A stretch of DNA of 64,000 nt from Rossellomorea marisflavi (GCF_001274775.1 NZ_LGUE01000001.1:1272334-1336333), one strand, 5' to 3'. Shown: positions 1-8,653, numbered from the stretch's first letter. A program made the numbers and translations. Notes: generated by a model not told the origin, from the letters alone.

Positions 1-32
1 AAAAATCACAAAAGATATCTCCATGAAATTCG

Positions 33-61
33 ATTATACCATTCCCTGCCAGTCCTGTTCA
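33..61 (-). promoter_or_regulatory. SigA-type promoter with extended -10, for a gene beyond the window
   Basis: On the minus strand TGAACA is followed by a 17-base spacer and TATAAT, with TGG directly before the -10 (extended -10). It lies after the frr terminator and points out of the window. In B. subtilis the next gene is uppS (undecaprenyl diphosphate synthase), so this probably drives that gene; the gene itself is not visible. Confidence 0.6.
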
Positions 62-120
62 GACATTTTTCAGGGAAAAGATCCAAGGGATGCCGGTGGG
101 TGTGCAATCAATATGTAGTG

Positions 121-160
121 TAAAAAAGCCGACCAAGCGGGTTTCGCTTATAGGTCGGCG
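121..160 (-). terminator. Intrinsic terminator after frr
   Basis: The arms GCCGACC and GGTCGGC pair, with an inner AAGCG/CGCTT extension, and are followed by six T on the minus strand. It begins about 12 bases after the frr stop and closes the rpsB-tsf-pyrH-frr block. Confidence 0.9.
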
Positions 161-171
161 GTACTCGTTCA

Positions 172-729
172 TTATACTTCTAGCATTTCCTGCTCTTTAT
201 CTTTTGCGATTCCGTCAATCTTCACAATGCTCTCATCCGTTGCCTTCTGGACATCTTCTGAATAGCTGCGAAGATCATCTTCCGTGATCTCGCCCGCTTT
301 TTCCTGTTTCTTCAGTTCTTCATTTGCATCACGGCGAATGTTACGGATGGCAACTTTCGCATCTTCTGCTTCTTTCTTCACACGTTTGACCAGTTCTTTA
401 CGACGCTCTTCAGTCAAAGCCGGAATGATGATGCGAAGGATATTCCCGTCGCTGTTCGGAGTGATACCGAGATCGGATTTGAGGATCGCTTTCTCGATGT
501 CACCCAACGCTGTTTTATCATAAGGTTGGATGACAAGCATACGGGCTTCAGGAATCGAGATTCCCGCGAGTTGGTTCACAGGTGTAGGCGCACCGTAATA
601 ATCGACGGTGATCTTATCTAGTAGGGATGCGTTCGCGCGTCCCGCCCGGATTGTCGCCAGTTCACGTGAATACGTTTGGATTGCTTTAGACATTCTTTCC
701 TTTGCGTTTGAAATGATTGCTTCTGCCAT
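172..729 (-). CDS. frr: Ribosome recycling factor
   Basis: Splits post-termination ribosomes together with EF-G so that subunits can be reused; cytoplasmic. The 185-residue product is the usual length and carries the family core throughout, for example the segments [15 protein letters not shown] and [19 protein letters not shown] residues near position 100 (here [15 protein letters not shown]). The ATG is preceded by AAGGGGG. Its first base overlaps the last base of the pyrH stop (TAATG), so the two are probably translationally coupled. It is last in the rpsB-tsf-pyrH-frr block, the usual order in Bacillales, and is followed by a strong terminator. Essential in most bacteria. No anomaly seen. 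Confidence 0.97.
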   Translation of the reverse strand: MAEAIISNAKERMSKAIQTYSRELATIRAGRANASLLDKITVDYYGAPTPVNQLAGISIPEARMLVIQPYDKTALGDIEKAILKSDLGITPNSDGNILRIIIPALTEERRKELVKRVKKEAEDAKVAIRNIRRDANEELKKQEKAGEITEDDLRSYSEDVQKATDESIVKIDGIAKDKEQEMLEV

Positions 730-1454
730 TATTCTTTCCCCCTTACGATTGTACCGATATTTTCGCCTGTTACGGCTTTTTTGATGTTTCCATCTTCCGT
801 AATAGAGAATACAATAAGCGGTATATCATTGTCCATACATAGGGATGAAGCCGTTGAATCCATGACCGCCAAGCCCTCTTTCAACACATCAAGATAGGAA
901 AGCTTGTCATATTTCACTGCATTGGCATCCTTCATCGGATCGGCAGAATAGACGCCATCCACATTGTTTTTCGCCATCAGGATGACTTCTGCTTCGATTT
1001 CTGCCGCACGAAGAGCCGCTGTGGTATCTGTTGAGAAGTAAGGGTTTCCGGTACCGGCTGCAAAGATGACTACCCTCTTCTTCTCCAGGTGGCGGATCGC
1101 TCTTCTCCTGATATATGGTTCGGCTACCTGACGCATATCGATGGAAGTCTGCACCCGCGTTTCGACACCGACCTGCTCCAGGCTGTCCTGAAGGGCCAAT
1201 GAGTTCATGACGGTCGCCAGCATTCCCATATAGTCGGCTGATGCGCGGTCCATACCCATCTCACTGCCGATTTTCCCTCTCCAGATGTTTCCGCCGCCAA
1301 CGACGACTGCGACTTCCACACCTAGTTCGGCAATTTCTTTTACATCTTCCGCCACGTTTTTGATCACGGACGGGTTGATGCCGAAGCCGTCTTCACCGGC
1401 TAAGGCTTCTCCACTTAATTTAAGCACGACACGTTTATATTTTGGAACGCTCAT
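729..1454 (-). CDS. pyrH: Uridylate kinase (UMP kinase)
   Basis: Phosphorylates UMP to UDP with ATP in pyrimidine nucleotide synthesis; cytoplasmic hexamer of the amino acid kinase fold. The 241-residue protein shows [12 protein letters not shown] near the N-terminus, the glycine-rich [11 protein letters not shown], the [11 protein letters not shown] nucleotide site and a DGVYSADP segment. The open frame runs 16 codons further upstream, but the ATG at 1454 has GGAGG five bases ahead and gives the usual length starting MSVPKYKRV, so I chose it. A hairpin with a short T run separates it from tsf, so its expression may be lower than that of rpsB and tsf. It is coupled to frr by a one-base overlap. 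Confidence 0.96.
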   Translation of the reverse strand: MSVPKYKRVVLKLSGEALAGEDGFGINPSVIKNVAEDVKEIAELGVEVAVVVGGGNIWRGKIGSEMGMDRASADYMGMLATVMNSLALQDSLEQVGVETRVQTSIDMRQVAEPYIRRRAIRHLEKKRVVIFAAGTGNPYFSTDTTAALRAAEIEAEVILMAKNNVDGVYSADPMKDANAVKYDKLSYLDVLKEGLAVMDSTASSLCMDNDIPLIVFSITEDGNIKKAVTGENIGTIVRGKE

Positions 1455-1486
1455 GGGAACCTCCGTATGTAAATAAGATTTTTCTT

Positions 1487-1516
1487 GAAAAATAGGGAAC
1501 ACACGATGTGTTCCCT
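1487..1516 (-). terminator. Hairpin between tsf and pyrH, probable partial terminator
   Basis: AGGGAACACA and TGTGTTCCCT form a perfect 10-base-pair stem with a 3-base loop, followed by TATTTTT on the minus strand. It lies between two genes normally co-transcribed, so it may act as an attenuator that sets the ratio of elongation factor Ts to PyrH. Confidence 0.75.
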
Positions 1517-1532
1517 ACAGCGAATCGGTTGA

Positions 1533-2414
1533 TTATTTCTTCACTTGGCTCATAACTTCTTCAGCGAAGTTTTCTTGACGTTTCTCAAGGCCTTCCCCTA
1601 CTTCGTAACGAGTGAAGTCTGTAAGGGTAGCTTTGTGAGACTCAAGGAATTGACGTACTTTTTGATCTGGATTCTTAACGAATGGCTGGTCAAGGATGCA
1701 GATATCTTCGAAGTACTTGCTTAGGCGACCTTCCACCATTTTTTCAACGATGTTTTCAGGTTTGCCTTCGTTAAGCGCTTGTTGTTTAAGCACTTCACGC
1801 TCATGCGCTACTTCTTCAGCAGACACTTGATCACGTGAAACGTATTTAGGGTTAAGGGCTGCAGCATGCATAGCCACGTCTTTTGCTACAGCAGCATCAG
1901 TCGTGCCTTCAACTACAGCAAGAACAGCGATGCGTCCACCCATGTGTAGGTACTCACCGAACGCTGCATTGTCATCTTTAGTGCGGATTTCGAAGCGACG
2001 AAGAGTGATTTTCTCTCCGATTTTCGCGATTGCCGCATTGATGAATTCACTAACAACTGAACCGTTTTCCATTTTTTGTTCCATCGCTTCTTCAACAGTA
2101 GCAGGCTTTGTAGCCAATAGGTGAGAAGAAAGTTCTTTAACAAGGTTTTGGAAGTTTTCGTTTTTCGCAACGAAATCCGTTTCAGCATTCACTTCAAGGA
2201 TGATTGCTGTGTTTCCTTCACTTGCGATGAACGTTGTACCTTCAGCTGCGATACGATCAGCTTTTTTAGCTGCTTTCGCGATTCCTTTTTCACGAAGGAA
2301 GTCGATTGCTTTCTCCATGTCTCCGCCAGTTTCTGTTAGCGCTTTTTTACAGTCCATCATTCCAGCGCCGGTTTTTTCACGAAGTTCTTTAACCATTTGT
2401 GCAGTGATTGCCAT
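1533..2414 (-). CDS. tsf: Translation elongation factor Ts
   Basis: Exchanges GDP for GTP on EF-Tu during translation. The 293-residue product begins with a UBA-like N-terminal domain ([20 protein letters not shown], residues 7-26, the family signature) and has the core motif ETDFVAKN near residue 80 that contacts EF-Tu. Length matches the Bacillus protein. The ATG is preceded by AAGGAGG. It lies between rpsB and pyrH, with intrinsic hairpins on both sides. The rpsB terminator implies that only part of the transcription reaches tsf, or that a promoter I did not identify lies in the gap. Confidence 0.97.
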   Translation of the reverse strand: MAITAQMVKELREKTGAGMMDCKKALTETGGDMEKAIDFLREKGIAKAAKKADRIAAEGTTFIASEGNTAIILEVNAETDFVAKNENFQNLVKELSSHLLATKPATVEEAMEQKMENGSVVSEFINAAIAKIGEKITLRRFEIRTKDDNAAFGEYLHMGGRIAVLAVVEGTTDAAVAKDVAMHAAALNPKYVSRDQVSAEEVAHEREVLKQQALNEGKPENIVEKMVEGRLSKYFEDICILDQPFVKNPDQKVRQFLESHKATLTDFTRYEVGEGLEKRQENFAEEVMSQVKK

Positions 2415-2437
2415 AGTAGGTTTCCTCCTTAGATTAT

Positions 2438-2478
2438 CTATCGCAGGTTCCCCTGCTGTGAACTACCTGAAAAGATAG
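2438..2478 (-). other. Structured leader upstream of tsf
   Basis: Nested inverted repeats sit just upstream of the tsf ribosome binding site. CTATC/GATAG form the outer arms and GCAGG/CCTGC with a four-base loop the inner hairpin. The element follows the rpsB terminator. It may be a structured 5' leader or a processing site; I do not recognise a known family. Confidence 0.35.
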
Positions 2479-2490
2479 TCTGATTCCTCT

Positions 2491-2531
2491 TTAAAAAAAG
2501 GTGATAAGGGTAAGCCCTCTTATCACCTTTT
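2491..2531 (-). terminator. Intrinsic terminator after rpsB
   Basis: AAAAGGTGATAAG pairs with CTTATCACCTTTT around a short loop and is followed by a run of T on the minus strand. It lies six bases after the rpsB stop and upstream of tsf, so rpsB transcripts are probably partly terminated here. Confidence 0.9.
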
Positions 2532-2536
2532 CGTCA

Positions 2537-3244
2537 TTACTCAGCTGCTACAGCTGCTTCTTCACCTTGTTTTGCTTCAAGGATGGCATCTGCCATTTTT
2601 CCTGTAAGAAGCTTAACCGCACGGATCGCGTCATCATTCGCAGGGATGACAACATCGATTTCATCCGGATCACAGTTTGTATCAACGATACCTACGATAG
2701 GGATGTTAAGCTTGCGTGCTTCCGCAACAGCGATACGCTCTTTACGAGGGTCGATGATGAATAGTGCATCAGGCAGTGTGTTCATATCTTTGATTCCGCC
2801 TAGGAATTTCACAAGACGTTCGTGTTCTTTTTTCAGTTGTACTACTTCTTTCTTAGGTAGTACTTCGAACGTACCGTCTTCTTCCATCTTTTCGATTTGT
2901 TTAAGACGTGAAATACGTTTTTGGATTGTTTCGAAGTTAGTAAGTGTTCCACCCAACCAACGTTGGTTGATGTAGTACATACCAGCGCGCTCTGCTTCAT
3001 CTTTAACAGATTCTTGCGCTTGTTTTTTTGTTCCTACGAAAAGAACTTTACCGCCGTTACCAGCTAGTTCTTTCACGAAGTTGTAAGCTTCTTCAACCTT
3101 TTTAACGGTTTTTTGAAGGTCGATGATGTAGATGCCGTTACGCTCTGTGAAGATGTATCTCTTCATCTTAGGGTTCCAACGGCGAGTTTGGTGTCCGAAG
3201 TGTACACCAGCTTCAAGCAATTGTTTCATTGAAATGACTGACAT
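2537..3244 (-). CDS. rpsB: 30S ribosomal protein S2
   Basis: Component of the small ribosomal subunit, needed for S1/mRNA positioning and assembly. The 235-residue product is almost identical in outline to B. subtilis S2. It begins [20 protein letters not shown], has the segment [12 protein letters not shown] and the C-terminal signature [19 protein letters not shown], then a variable acidic tail. The tail is slightly shorter than in B. subtilis. The start has GGAGG upstream. A strong SigA promoter lies about 120 bases ahead and a terminator immediately after. Confidence 0.98.
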   Translation of the reverse strand: MSVISMKQLLEAGVHFGHQTRRWNPKMKRYIFTERNGIYIIDLQKTVKKVEEAYNFVKELAGNGGKVLFVGTKKQAQESVKDEAERAGMYYINQRWLGGTLTNFETIQKRISRLKQIEKMEEDGTFEVLPKKEVVQLKKEHERLVKFLGGIKDMNTLPDALFIIDPRKERIAVAEARKLNIPIVGIVDTNCDPDEIDVVIPANDDAIRAVKLLTGKMADAILEAKQGEEAAVAAE

Positions 3245-3363
3245 GTGTGGTTCCTCCTAATGGTTTTTGTTTTTATCCTCCGTCTCCTTCATCTTGGGGC
3301 AGAAACTATTAAAAATAGCACCATCCACCTCAATCAGGAAACGTGTGTAATCACACCATGAAT

Positions 3364-3392
3364 ACTATAGCATACCTCTTTTATCCAATCAA
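3364..3392 (-). promoter_or_regulatory. SigA promoter of rpsB
   Basis: TTGATT, a 17-base spacer and TATAGT on the minus strand, starting just after the swrB stop. The resulting leader is about 110 bases long, long enough for an autoregulatory structure, although I could not assign one. It gives rpsB expression independent of the flagellar operon. Confidence 0.8.
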
Positions 3393-3418
3393 GGGCTTGC
3401 CGCGATTTTTGAGGAAAA

Positions 3419-3862
3419 TTATTCGATATTCTTGTTGAATTTCAGGAAAAGCTCTACTTCCGTCCTCCCAACACCAGCAGCTTTTGCGATTTCATCAATC
3501 GAAAAGCCCGCACGGTGCATACTCACCATATCAAGTTCCGCCATATCAGAATGATCGGACGGATCGATGGAAGGGTCGATTGCCGGTACCGACTGATAGG
3601 CTTCCATTGCTTTCATCCGAACCTTGGAAGGAGGTTCTGTCACCCGTTCCTCACCAGCAGTCTTTGTGAGTGATGAGAGAAAAGCATCATTCTCTTCCTT
3701 CAATTCTTCCATATAAGCAGACATCAGCTCCTCCATTTCTGCCACCCTTCTCTTTTGCTGGTTGTCAAGGGCCAGGAGGCGGTTCTGCCTTACATATAGC
3801 AGGATGATGGCAAATAGAGCGACGAGATTCAATAAAATGGATAGTACGATTGCGAACATCAT
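3419..3862 (-). CDS. swrB: SwrB-like protein, swarming/flagellar assembly factor
   Basis: Position between sigD and rpsB and the architecture match SwrB, which in B. subtilis promotes flagellar type III export activation and swarming. The 147 residues start with one membrane segment (about 3-23). A charged coiled-coil-like stretch follows (about 25-65), then a linker. At the C-terminus (about 115-145) is a small helix-turn-helix-like module, HRAGFSIDEIAKAAGVGRTEV. Shorter than the 167-residue B. subtilis protein. ATG at 3862 or 3859; AGGGTGA lies upstream. Unlike the B. subtilis arrangement I remember, a small gene and a hairpin separate it from sigD, so it may be expressed partly apart from the operon. 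Assignment rests mainly on context and topology. Confidence 0.75.
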   Translation of the reverse strand: MMFAIVLSILLNLVALFAIILLYVRQNRLLALDNQQKRRVAEMEELMSAYMEELKEENDAFLSSLTKTAGEERVTEPPSKVRMKAMEAYQSVPAIDPSIDPSDHSDMAELDMVSMHRAGFSIDEIAKAAGVGRTEVELFLKFNKNIE

Positions 3863-3891
3863 TAATGGATCACCCTGTTATCTTTTCATAT

Positions 3892-3913
3892 TTGAGCTCT
3901 AACGTTAGCTCAA
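3892..3913 (-). promoter_or_regulatory. Near-perfect palindrome upstream of swrB
   Basis: The plus strand reads TTGAGCTCTAACGTTAGCTCAA. The outer arms TTGAGCT/AGCTCAA are perfect and the core contains CTAACGTTAG, itself a palindrome. It sits about 30 bases upstream of swrB and directly after the terminator hairpin. It could be an operator or a second RNA hairpin; no known regulator motif is recognised. Confidence 0.45.
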
Positions 3914-3915
3914 CA

Positions 3916-3948
3916 AGGAAAAACTGTCCCGGTTTCCTCCGGAACAGT
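3916..3948 (-). terminator. Intrinsic terminator at the end of the fla/che operon
   Basis: ACTGTTCCGG pairs with CCGGGACAGT (one G-T wobble) around a six-base loop, followed by five T on the minus strand. It begins about eight bases after the stop of the small gene behind sigD and separates the operon from swrB. Confidence 0.8.
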
Positions 3949-3955
3949 CGTTCTA

Positions 3956-4225
3956 TCATCCACTGTAATCGATTGCCTTTCCTTTAAACGGATGATGTCC
4001 TTCACGTTTCCCCTCTTCGTAACGGGGATCTTTCCCGCTGCGCGCCAAGGGAGCCTTCCCTTTCATGCGATTGACCGTGTGGCGTTCCTTATACGTTTTC
4101 TTTTCCATTCCGAGAGATGCGGCATGATTGACTGACTGACCGAGCTGCTGTGCTTGTTCTGTCATTTTACCCGCTTCGAATGTCCTCGGCAATGCCACCT
4201 GGAGTTCGATCGCCTTGAGAGTCAC
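3956..4225 (-). CDS. Small conserved-type protein downstream of sigD, function unknown
   Basis: I do not recognise a named family. The 89-residue product is soluble and strongly basic. It has an N-terminal strand-like MTLKAIELQVALPRT, a helical glutamine-rich middle and a C-terminus HPFKGKAIDYSG. Small proteins with an N-terminal valine/leucine-rich LPRT segment and a terminal HPYKG-hIDI-like motif occur, as I remember, after sigD/fliA in several Bacilli and Clostridia, which suggests a conserved but uncharacterised flagellar or chemotaxis role. It starts with GTG five bases after the sigD stop, and its AGGGGGAT Shine-Dalgarno lies inside the sigD end. This implies coupling. A terminator follows at once. 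Confidence 0.7.
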   Translation of the reverse strand: MTLKAIELQVALPRTFEAGKMTEQAQQLGQSVNHAASLGMEKKTYKERHTVNRMKGKAPLARSGKDPRYEEGKREGHHPFKGKAIDYSG

Positions 4226-4229
4226 CTTA

Positions 4230-5000
4230 TCATCCCCCTGCTTCAGGTTTCAGGAAATTCCTCAACTTGAAAATGGCCTTGGAGTGAATCTGCGAAATGC
4301 GCGATGTGGATAAATTCATAACATGACCAATTTCGGTCAAAGTCAGTTCTTCTTTATAAAACAAGCTTAGCACGAGCTGCTCTTTCTCTGAAAGTTTTAA
4401 TATCATCTTTTCAAGCTCTTCCATGTTCTCTTGTTTGACGGTCGCTTCCTCCGGGGAAAAGACCCTTTCATCCTTAAGAGAAAAGGAGGAAGATTCACTT
4501 TCATCAGCAGAAAGCTGTTCATCCATGGAGAGGACATTGGCAAAGAAATGCTCATTGGCTGCCTGATAGACTTCATCCGTTGTCATTTCAAGCGATGCAG
4601 CGACTTCTTCCGGTGTCACGTGGCGTAATAGGGATTGTTCGAGCTCCAATGTCCTTGCTTCGATCTTTTTCGCCTTATCCCTTGTGGAGCGTGGAAGCCA
4701 GTCTTCTTTCCTGAGGCCGTCCAGGATGGCTCCCCTGACCCTGAAGGATGCATATGTATCAAACTTGAGATCTCTGCTGGGATCGAATTTTTGCAGTGCA
4801 TCCAATAGGCCCATGAGACCGAGGCTTTTGATATCTTCTCTTGAAACGTTTTTCGGGAGGCCGACTGAAATTCGTTGAACATGATAGGAAACAAGGGGCA
4901 TATACTTCTTCACGAGCATATCCCCTGCCTCTGTATCGCGATTGTGGATCCATCTATCCCAGTAGGGTTGTTCTTCGTTCCGATCCGGTTGTCGGGACAT
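4230..5000 (-). CDS. sigD: RNA polymerase sigma factor SigD (flagellar, sigma-28 family)
   Basis: Directs transcription of late flagellar, motility and autolysin genes. The 256-residue product has region 2 with DIKSLGLMGLLDALQKFDP and the -10 recognition stretch KFDTYASFRVRGAILDGLR, and a short region 3. Region 4 ends with the helix-turn-helix LTLTEIGHVMNLSTSRISQIHSKA (split here across its two helices). The frame is open 19 codons further upstream, but the ATG at 5000 has AAGGAGGGG at good spacing and gives the usual length. It lies near the distal end of the fla/che operon, so its dosage depends on full-length transcription, as known in B. subtilis. Activity is expected to be held back by FlgM, which is not in this window. 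Confidence 0.96.
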   Translation of the reverse strand: MSRQPDRNEEQPYWDRWIHNRDTEAGDMLVKKYMPLVSYHVQRISVGLPKNVSREDIKSLGLMGLLDALQKFDPSRDLKFDTYASFRVRGAILDGLRKEDWLPRSTRDKAKKIEARTLELEQSLLRHVTPEEVAASLEMTTDEVYQAANEHFFANVLSMDEQLSADESESSSFSLKDERVFSPEEATVKQENMEELEKMILKLSEKEQLVLSLFYKEELTLTEIGHVMNLSTSRISQIHSKAIFKLRNFLKPEAGG

Positions 5001-5034
5001 GTTACCCCTCCTTTCCAAGAGCTTGTCTTCGTCC

Positions 5035-5532
5035 TCACATTTCCTTTGTTCCTGCATACACCGTCCTCACATGCATCATTCCGGTTTCAGGGAAAAATTC
5101 AATGGTTCGTCCTTTATTACCCCCGAGGTCTTCAGCGATGATGCTGATATTCAGTTTGTGCAGCTGCTCCTTGACCGCTTCAACATTCCTCGGGCCTATC
5201 CGCATGATATCGCTCCCGGACGCCGCCTGGAACATCTGTGCGCCGCCTGCCATTTTGCATACGAGCCTCGACGTGTCCGCACCATGTCGATTCAAGAGGG
5301 CTACAAGACCCGGTATGGCCAGATCTGCATATTTGCCGGGGTTGATCGTTGCTTCTTTTGTAAAGGATGAGTCCGGTAGCATGACGTGGGCCATACCTGC
5401 CAATCGAAGCCGTCCATCATAGAGTACAAGCCCTACACAAGACCCAAGACCCGTCGTCCGGATCGAGCCTTCATCCCTGACGAGCTTCATGTCAGCAATC
5501 CCTACTTTGACAACCGAATCCGTCCCCATCAT
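5035..5532 (-). CDS. cheD: Chemotaxis protein CheD (receptor glutamine deamidase)
   Basis: Deamidates glutamines of methyl-accepting chemoreceptors and binds CheC, forming a feedback loop with CheY-P. The 165-residue protein has the conserved catalytic trio in place: Thr and Cys in TTGLGSCVGL (about residues 26-34) and His in GMAHVMLP (about 49). The AGGAQMF segment (about 96) follows the family. Its ATG overlaps the cheC stop by four bases (ATGA), so the partners are coupled. The gap to sigD is 34 bases. No irregularities seen. Confidence 0.95.
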   Translation of the reverse strand: MMGTDSVVKVGIADMKLVRDEGSIRTTGLGSCVGLVLYDGRLRLAGMAHVMLPDSSFTKEATINPGKYADLAIPGLVALLNRHGADTSRLVCKMAGGAQMFQAASGSDIMRIGPRNVEAVKEQLHKLNISIIAEDLGGNKGRTIEFFPETGMMHVRTVYAGTKEM

Positions 5533-6152
5533 TCGTCCACTCCCAAGGAATTGAACACGATGGAGAATGACTCGGGATCAAGAATAAGGTAGAAGTTTCC
5601 TTTGACGCCCTGTGTACCCTCTTCATTGAGGGCGGTATCGATGACAAGGGCGTGATCACCGACTTTGGATATCTCGAGAAGACCGTAACCGACCATCGCC
5701 CCTGCCATGTCGACCGAAACGGCAGGTACGGAAGATTGGATCGATAATCCCGTGAAGTCGGATAGAGAAGAGAGATAGGCACCAGATACGATGTTGCCAA
5801 GCTCCTGGATGGCAGATAGGGCGATATCTTCGTAGGGTGGTTCCTGGAATGTGTGGGATGGATCTTTCAGCATGATCTGAACATAGCGGGTGGCCTGTTC
5901 CAGGGGAAGCAGGAAGAACATGTTACCCGTTACCTCCCCCTGGATCCTTAGAAAGATTCCGACTACAATCGTTTCGGCACCTCCTGCAAGCTCCGTCATC
6001 TCATCAAAAGAAACCATGTCGACCGCTGGCACCTTCATATCAATCTTCTTATCTAGCAGGAACGAGAGGGATGTTGCTGCGTGGCCAGCCCCGATGTTCC
6101 CTATCTCTTTCAATACATCCAGATGCCCTGTTGTAATATGGTGATATTCCAT
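5529..6152 (-). CDS. cheC: CheY-P phosphatase CheC
   Basis: Dephosphorylates CheY-P and modulates CheD, contributing to adaptation. The 207-residue protein has the two phosphatase motifs of the CheC/CheX/FliY family: KEIGNIGAGHAA at about residues 15-26 and QELGNIVSGAY at about 114-124. Both retain the Glu and Asn pairs, so both sites look intact. Start ATG two bases after the cheW stop; four-base overlap with cheD. It is the second CheC-fold gene here; fliY carries the other. Confidence 0.95.
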   Translation of the reverse strand: MEYHHITTGHLDVLKEIGNIGAGHAATSLSFLLDKKIDMKVPAVDMVSFDEMTELAGGAETIVVGIFLRIQGEVTGNMFFLLPLEQATRYVQIMLKDPSHTFQEPPYEDIALSAIQELGNIVSGAYLSSLSDFTGLSIQSSVPAVSVDMAGAMVGYGLLEISKVGDHALVIDTALNEEGTQGVKGNFYLILDPESFSIVFNSLGVDE

Positions 6153-6153
6153 T

Positions 6154-6594
6154 TCAGAGCGCCTGAAGGACCTTATCCAAGTGAAGTAGTATCAAGAGCC
6201 TCTTATCCAATTTCACCACGCCGGCCACATAATCTGCTTCCTGGACACCTGCCACATCTGGAGAATCCTCGATATCTTCTGTGCGAACATCAAGGACATC
6301 GTTTGCAGCATCGACAATGAGCCCGACCTCCTTATCATCGAGAATCACCATGATGACGCGCGTATGTTCCGTATCCTGAATGGACGACAATCCGAAGCGC
6401 ACACGCAGATCGACGATGGGTGTCACTACACCCCTGAGATTGATGACTCCCTTTACGTAGCCAGGTGTTTTCGGTACCCGGGTGATGTGCTCCAATTTTT
6501 CAATGGAGCGGACATTTTCCACTTCCAATGCATATTCCTTATCATGAAGCTGAAACACGATCAGTTTGGTTTGTTCTGTCATGACATCGGTCAT
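6154..6594 (-). CDS. cheW: Chemotaxis coupling protein CheW
   Basis: Couples chemoreceptors to the histidine kinase CheA at the membrane-proximal signalling array. The 146-residue product is a single CheW domain, with the typical VRSIEKLEHITRVPKTPGYV region (about 28-47) followed by GVINLRGVVTPIVDL (about 49-63). The start ATG has GGAGGTC eight bases upstream; a second in-frame ATG four codons on is less well spaced. It sits between cheA and cheC, as in B. subtilis. Confidence 0.96.
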   Translation of the reverse strand: MTDVMTEQTKLIVFQLHDKEYALEVENVRSIEKLEHITRVPKTPGYVKGVINLRGVVTPIVDLRVRFGLSSIQDTEHTRVIMVILDDKEVGLIVDAANDVLDVRTEDIEDSPDVAGVQEADYVAGVVKLDKRLLILLHLDKVLQAL

Positions 6595-6607
6595 AGAGCC
6601 GACCTCC

Positions 6608-8638
6608 TTAATTGATTAATGCGTTGCAATCGATAATCAAAGCCACTTGCCCATCTCCGAGAATCGTAGCTCCGGAAATGGCAAAGATATCGTTGAGATA
6701 ATGACCGAGTGATTTCAGTACGACCTCCTGCTGTCCGATGAATGAATCGACCACCAACGCAGCCGTCTTCTCTCCCTTGCGCACGAGAACGATGGAATAT
6801 TGATCAGCTTCATCCTCTTCAGAAGGGACTTCGAACACTTCTTCGAGGAATAGGAGCGGAACGACCTTGCCCCTGAAGTCGATGACTTTTTGATTGTGCG
6901 CATGGAGGACATCTTCTTTTTTGATGATGGCCGTTTCGATTATGGATGATAGTGGAATGGCATACTTTTCAGACTTCACATCGACGAGCATAACGGCGAT
7001 GATTGACAGGGTAAGAGGCAGCTGGATCGAAAATTTTGATCCCTCTCCATCAGTTGAATCAATCGTGATGGAACCTCCAAGTGATTCGATCGTAGATCTT
7101 ACAACATCCAAGCCCACTCCACGTCCGGAAATATCCGATAGTTTTTCCGCAGTTGAGAATCCAGACGATAGGATCAGCTCATAAACTTGACGGTCAGAAA
7201 GCGTCAGTGCCTGATCAGAGGAGACAATGCCTTTATCGATCGCTTTTTGCAGGACTCTCTCTTTATTGATTCCAGCCCCATCATCTTCCAGTTCAATGAA
7301 CACATGGTTTCCGCTGTGATAGGCTTTCAGTTTGACTGTTCCGAAAGGCTCTTTCCCGTGTTTCGTTCTGACTTCCGGGGTCTCGATTCCGTGATCAATG
7401 GCATTCCGGATCAAGTGGACGAGTGGATCGCCGATTTCATCGATCACCGTGCGATCGAGCTCCGTCTCTGCTCCTTCGATGTCCAGTTCGATCTGTTTGT
7501 CAAGGTCCTTGGCGAGCTGACGTACCATTCGGGGGAACCGGTTGAATACGGTCTCCACCGGAACCATCCTCATGTTCAGGATGATGGATTGCAAGTCGCC
7601 GGAGATCCTCGTCATCCGTTCAACCGTTTCATTCAGTTCAGGATTATCGAATTGTTTGGAGATTTCCTCAAGCCTTCCACGGTCGATGACCAGTTCTTCG
7701 AAGAGATTCATGAGGATATCGAGCCTGTCGATGTTGACTCTGATCGTCTTTGAGGAAGGTGCTGCCTTCTTCACGTTTTCTGCACTCTCTTCCTTTGAAT
7801 GGGGATCCGGCTCGCCTGAAAGATCCTGCTGGATTTTCTCTGTAACAGGTTTCACGATGTTTTCTTCAGCGCTTCGGAAACTTCCCGATTCGATAGGAGA
7901 AATGCTCACCCGCTCGATTTCGGACACCTTTTCAACTTTCCCGACAATGCTTTCGGGTGTTTCCATCGTGAGGATCGAGACCGTGAAATCCCGATCGAAC
8001 CGCTCTTCTTCAAGCTGATCCACCGGAGGATCCGACTTGATCACTTCCCCGTCTTTCTCAAGGACCTCGAATACCATATATACACGGGCAGCCTTCAGAA
8101 GGCAGTCCTCCCGAAGGGACACCGAGATTTCATAGCATTTAAAACCTTGTTCGATCGCTTCCTCGATCACTGTCTGTTCATATGCTTCATATGTAAGTCG
8201 TGCGGCAAGGGCTGTTGCTGTTGCCGCCACTTCCTGTTTTGCTGCAGTCACAGGGGTTTCACCACTCTCGATCTCCTGCAATAAACGGACCACATTGGAG
8301 ACATCCCGCTTGCCATCTCCGCCGTCGGCAATGGAAAACACCATTGCTTCCAGATCGTCCACGGCCTGAAATACAACATCCAATAACCCGGGTGTCACTG
8401 CGAGCACACCGTTTCTGATCCCGTCCAGAACGTTTTCCATCTTATGAGTGAGATTCGCTAGATCATCGTACCCCATCGTTGCCGCCATTCCCTTTAGTGT
8501 ATGAGCTGCACGGAAGATCTCATTGACAATTGAAAGATCGTTCGGATGCTTCTCCAGTGCCAGCAATTGTTCGTTGCATGCTTGAAGATTTTCTTTGCTT
8601 TCTTCTATAAATATTTCCAGGTATTGACTCATCTCCAT
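6608..8638 (-). CDS. cheA: Chemotaxis sensor histidine kinase CheA
   Basis: Autophosphorylates in response to receptor state and passes phosphate to CheY and CheB. Domains in order over 676 residues: an HPt domain with the phospho-accepting His46 in AAHTLKGMA; the P2 response-regulator docking domain (about 150-240); a linker; the dimerisation helices (about 295-360); and the GHKL ATPase with N box HLIRNAIDHGIETP and G boxes DDGAGI and GRGVGLDVV. The last is a C-terminal CheW-like domain (about 545-676). Length matches B. subtilis (about 672). The start is the first ATG, with GGGAG ten bases upstream. All key residues are present. Confidence 0.97.
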   Translation of the reverse strand: MEMSQYLEIFIEESKENLQACNEQLLALEKHPNDLSIVNEIFRAAHTLKGMAATMGYDDLANLTHKMENVLDGIRNGVLAVTPGLLDVVFQAVDDLEAMVFSIADGGDGKRDVSNVVRLLQEIESGETPVTAAKQEVAATATALAARLTYEAYEQTVIEEAIEQGFKCYEISVSLREDCLLKAARVYMVFEVLEKDGEVIKSDPPVDQLEEERFDRDFTVSILTMETPESIVGKVEKVSEIERVSISPIESGSFRSAEENIVKPVTEKIQQDLSGEPDPHSKEESAENVKKAAPSSKTIRVNIDRLDILMNLFEELVIDRGRLEEISKQFDNPELNETVERMTRISGDLQSIILNMRMVPVETVFNRFPRMVRQLAKDLDKQIELDIEGAETELDRTVIDEIGDPLVHLIRNAIDHGIETPEVRTKHGKEPFGTVKLKAYHSGNHVFIELEDDGAGINKERVLQKAIDKGIVSSDQALTLSDRQVYELILSSGFSTAEKLSDISGRGVGLDVVRSTIESLGGSITIDSTDGEGSKFSIQLPLTLSIIAVMLVDVKSEKYAIPLSSIIETAIIKKEDVLHAHNQKVIDFRGKVVPLLFLEEVFEVPSEEDEADQYSIVLVRKGEKTAALVVDSFIGQQEVVLKSLGHYLNDIFAISGATILGDGQVALIIDCNALIN

Positions 8639-8653
8639 CAGCTTTACACTCCC

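Noticed and set aside
4841..5422. Plus-strand reading frame of 193 codons
   Set aside because: Antisense to sigD and cheD; no ribosome site and no family resemblance.
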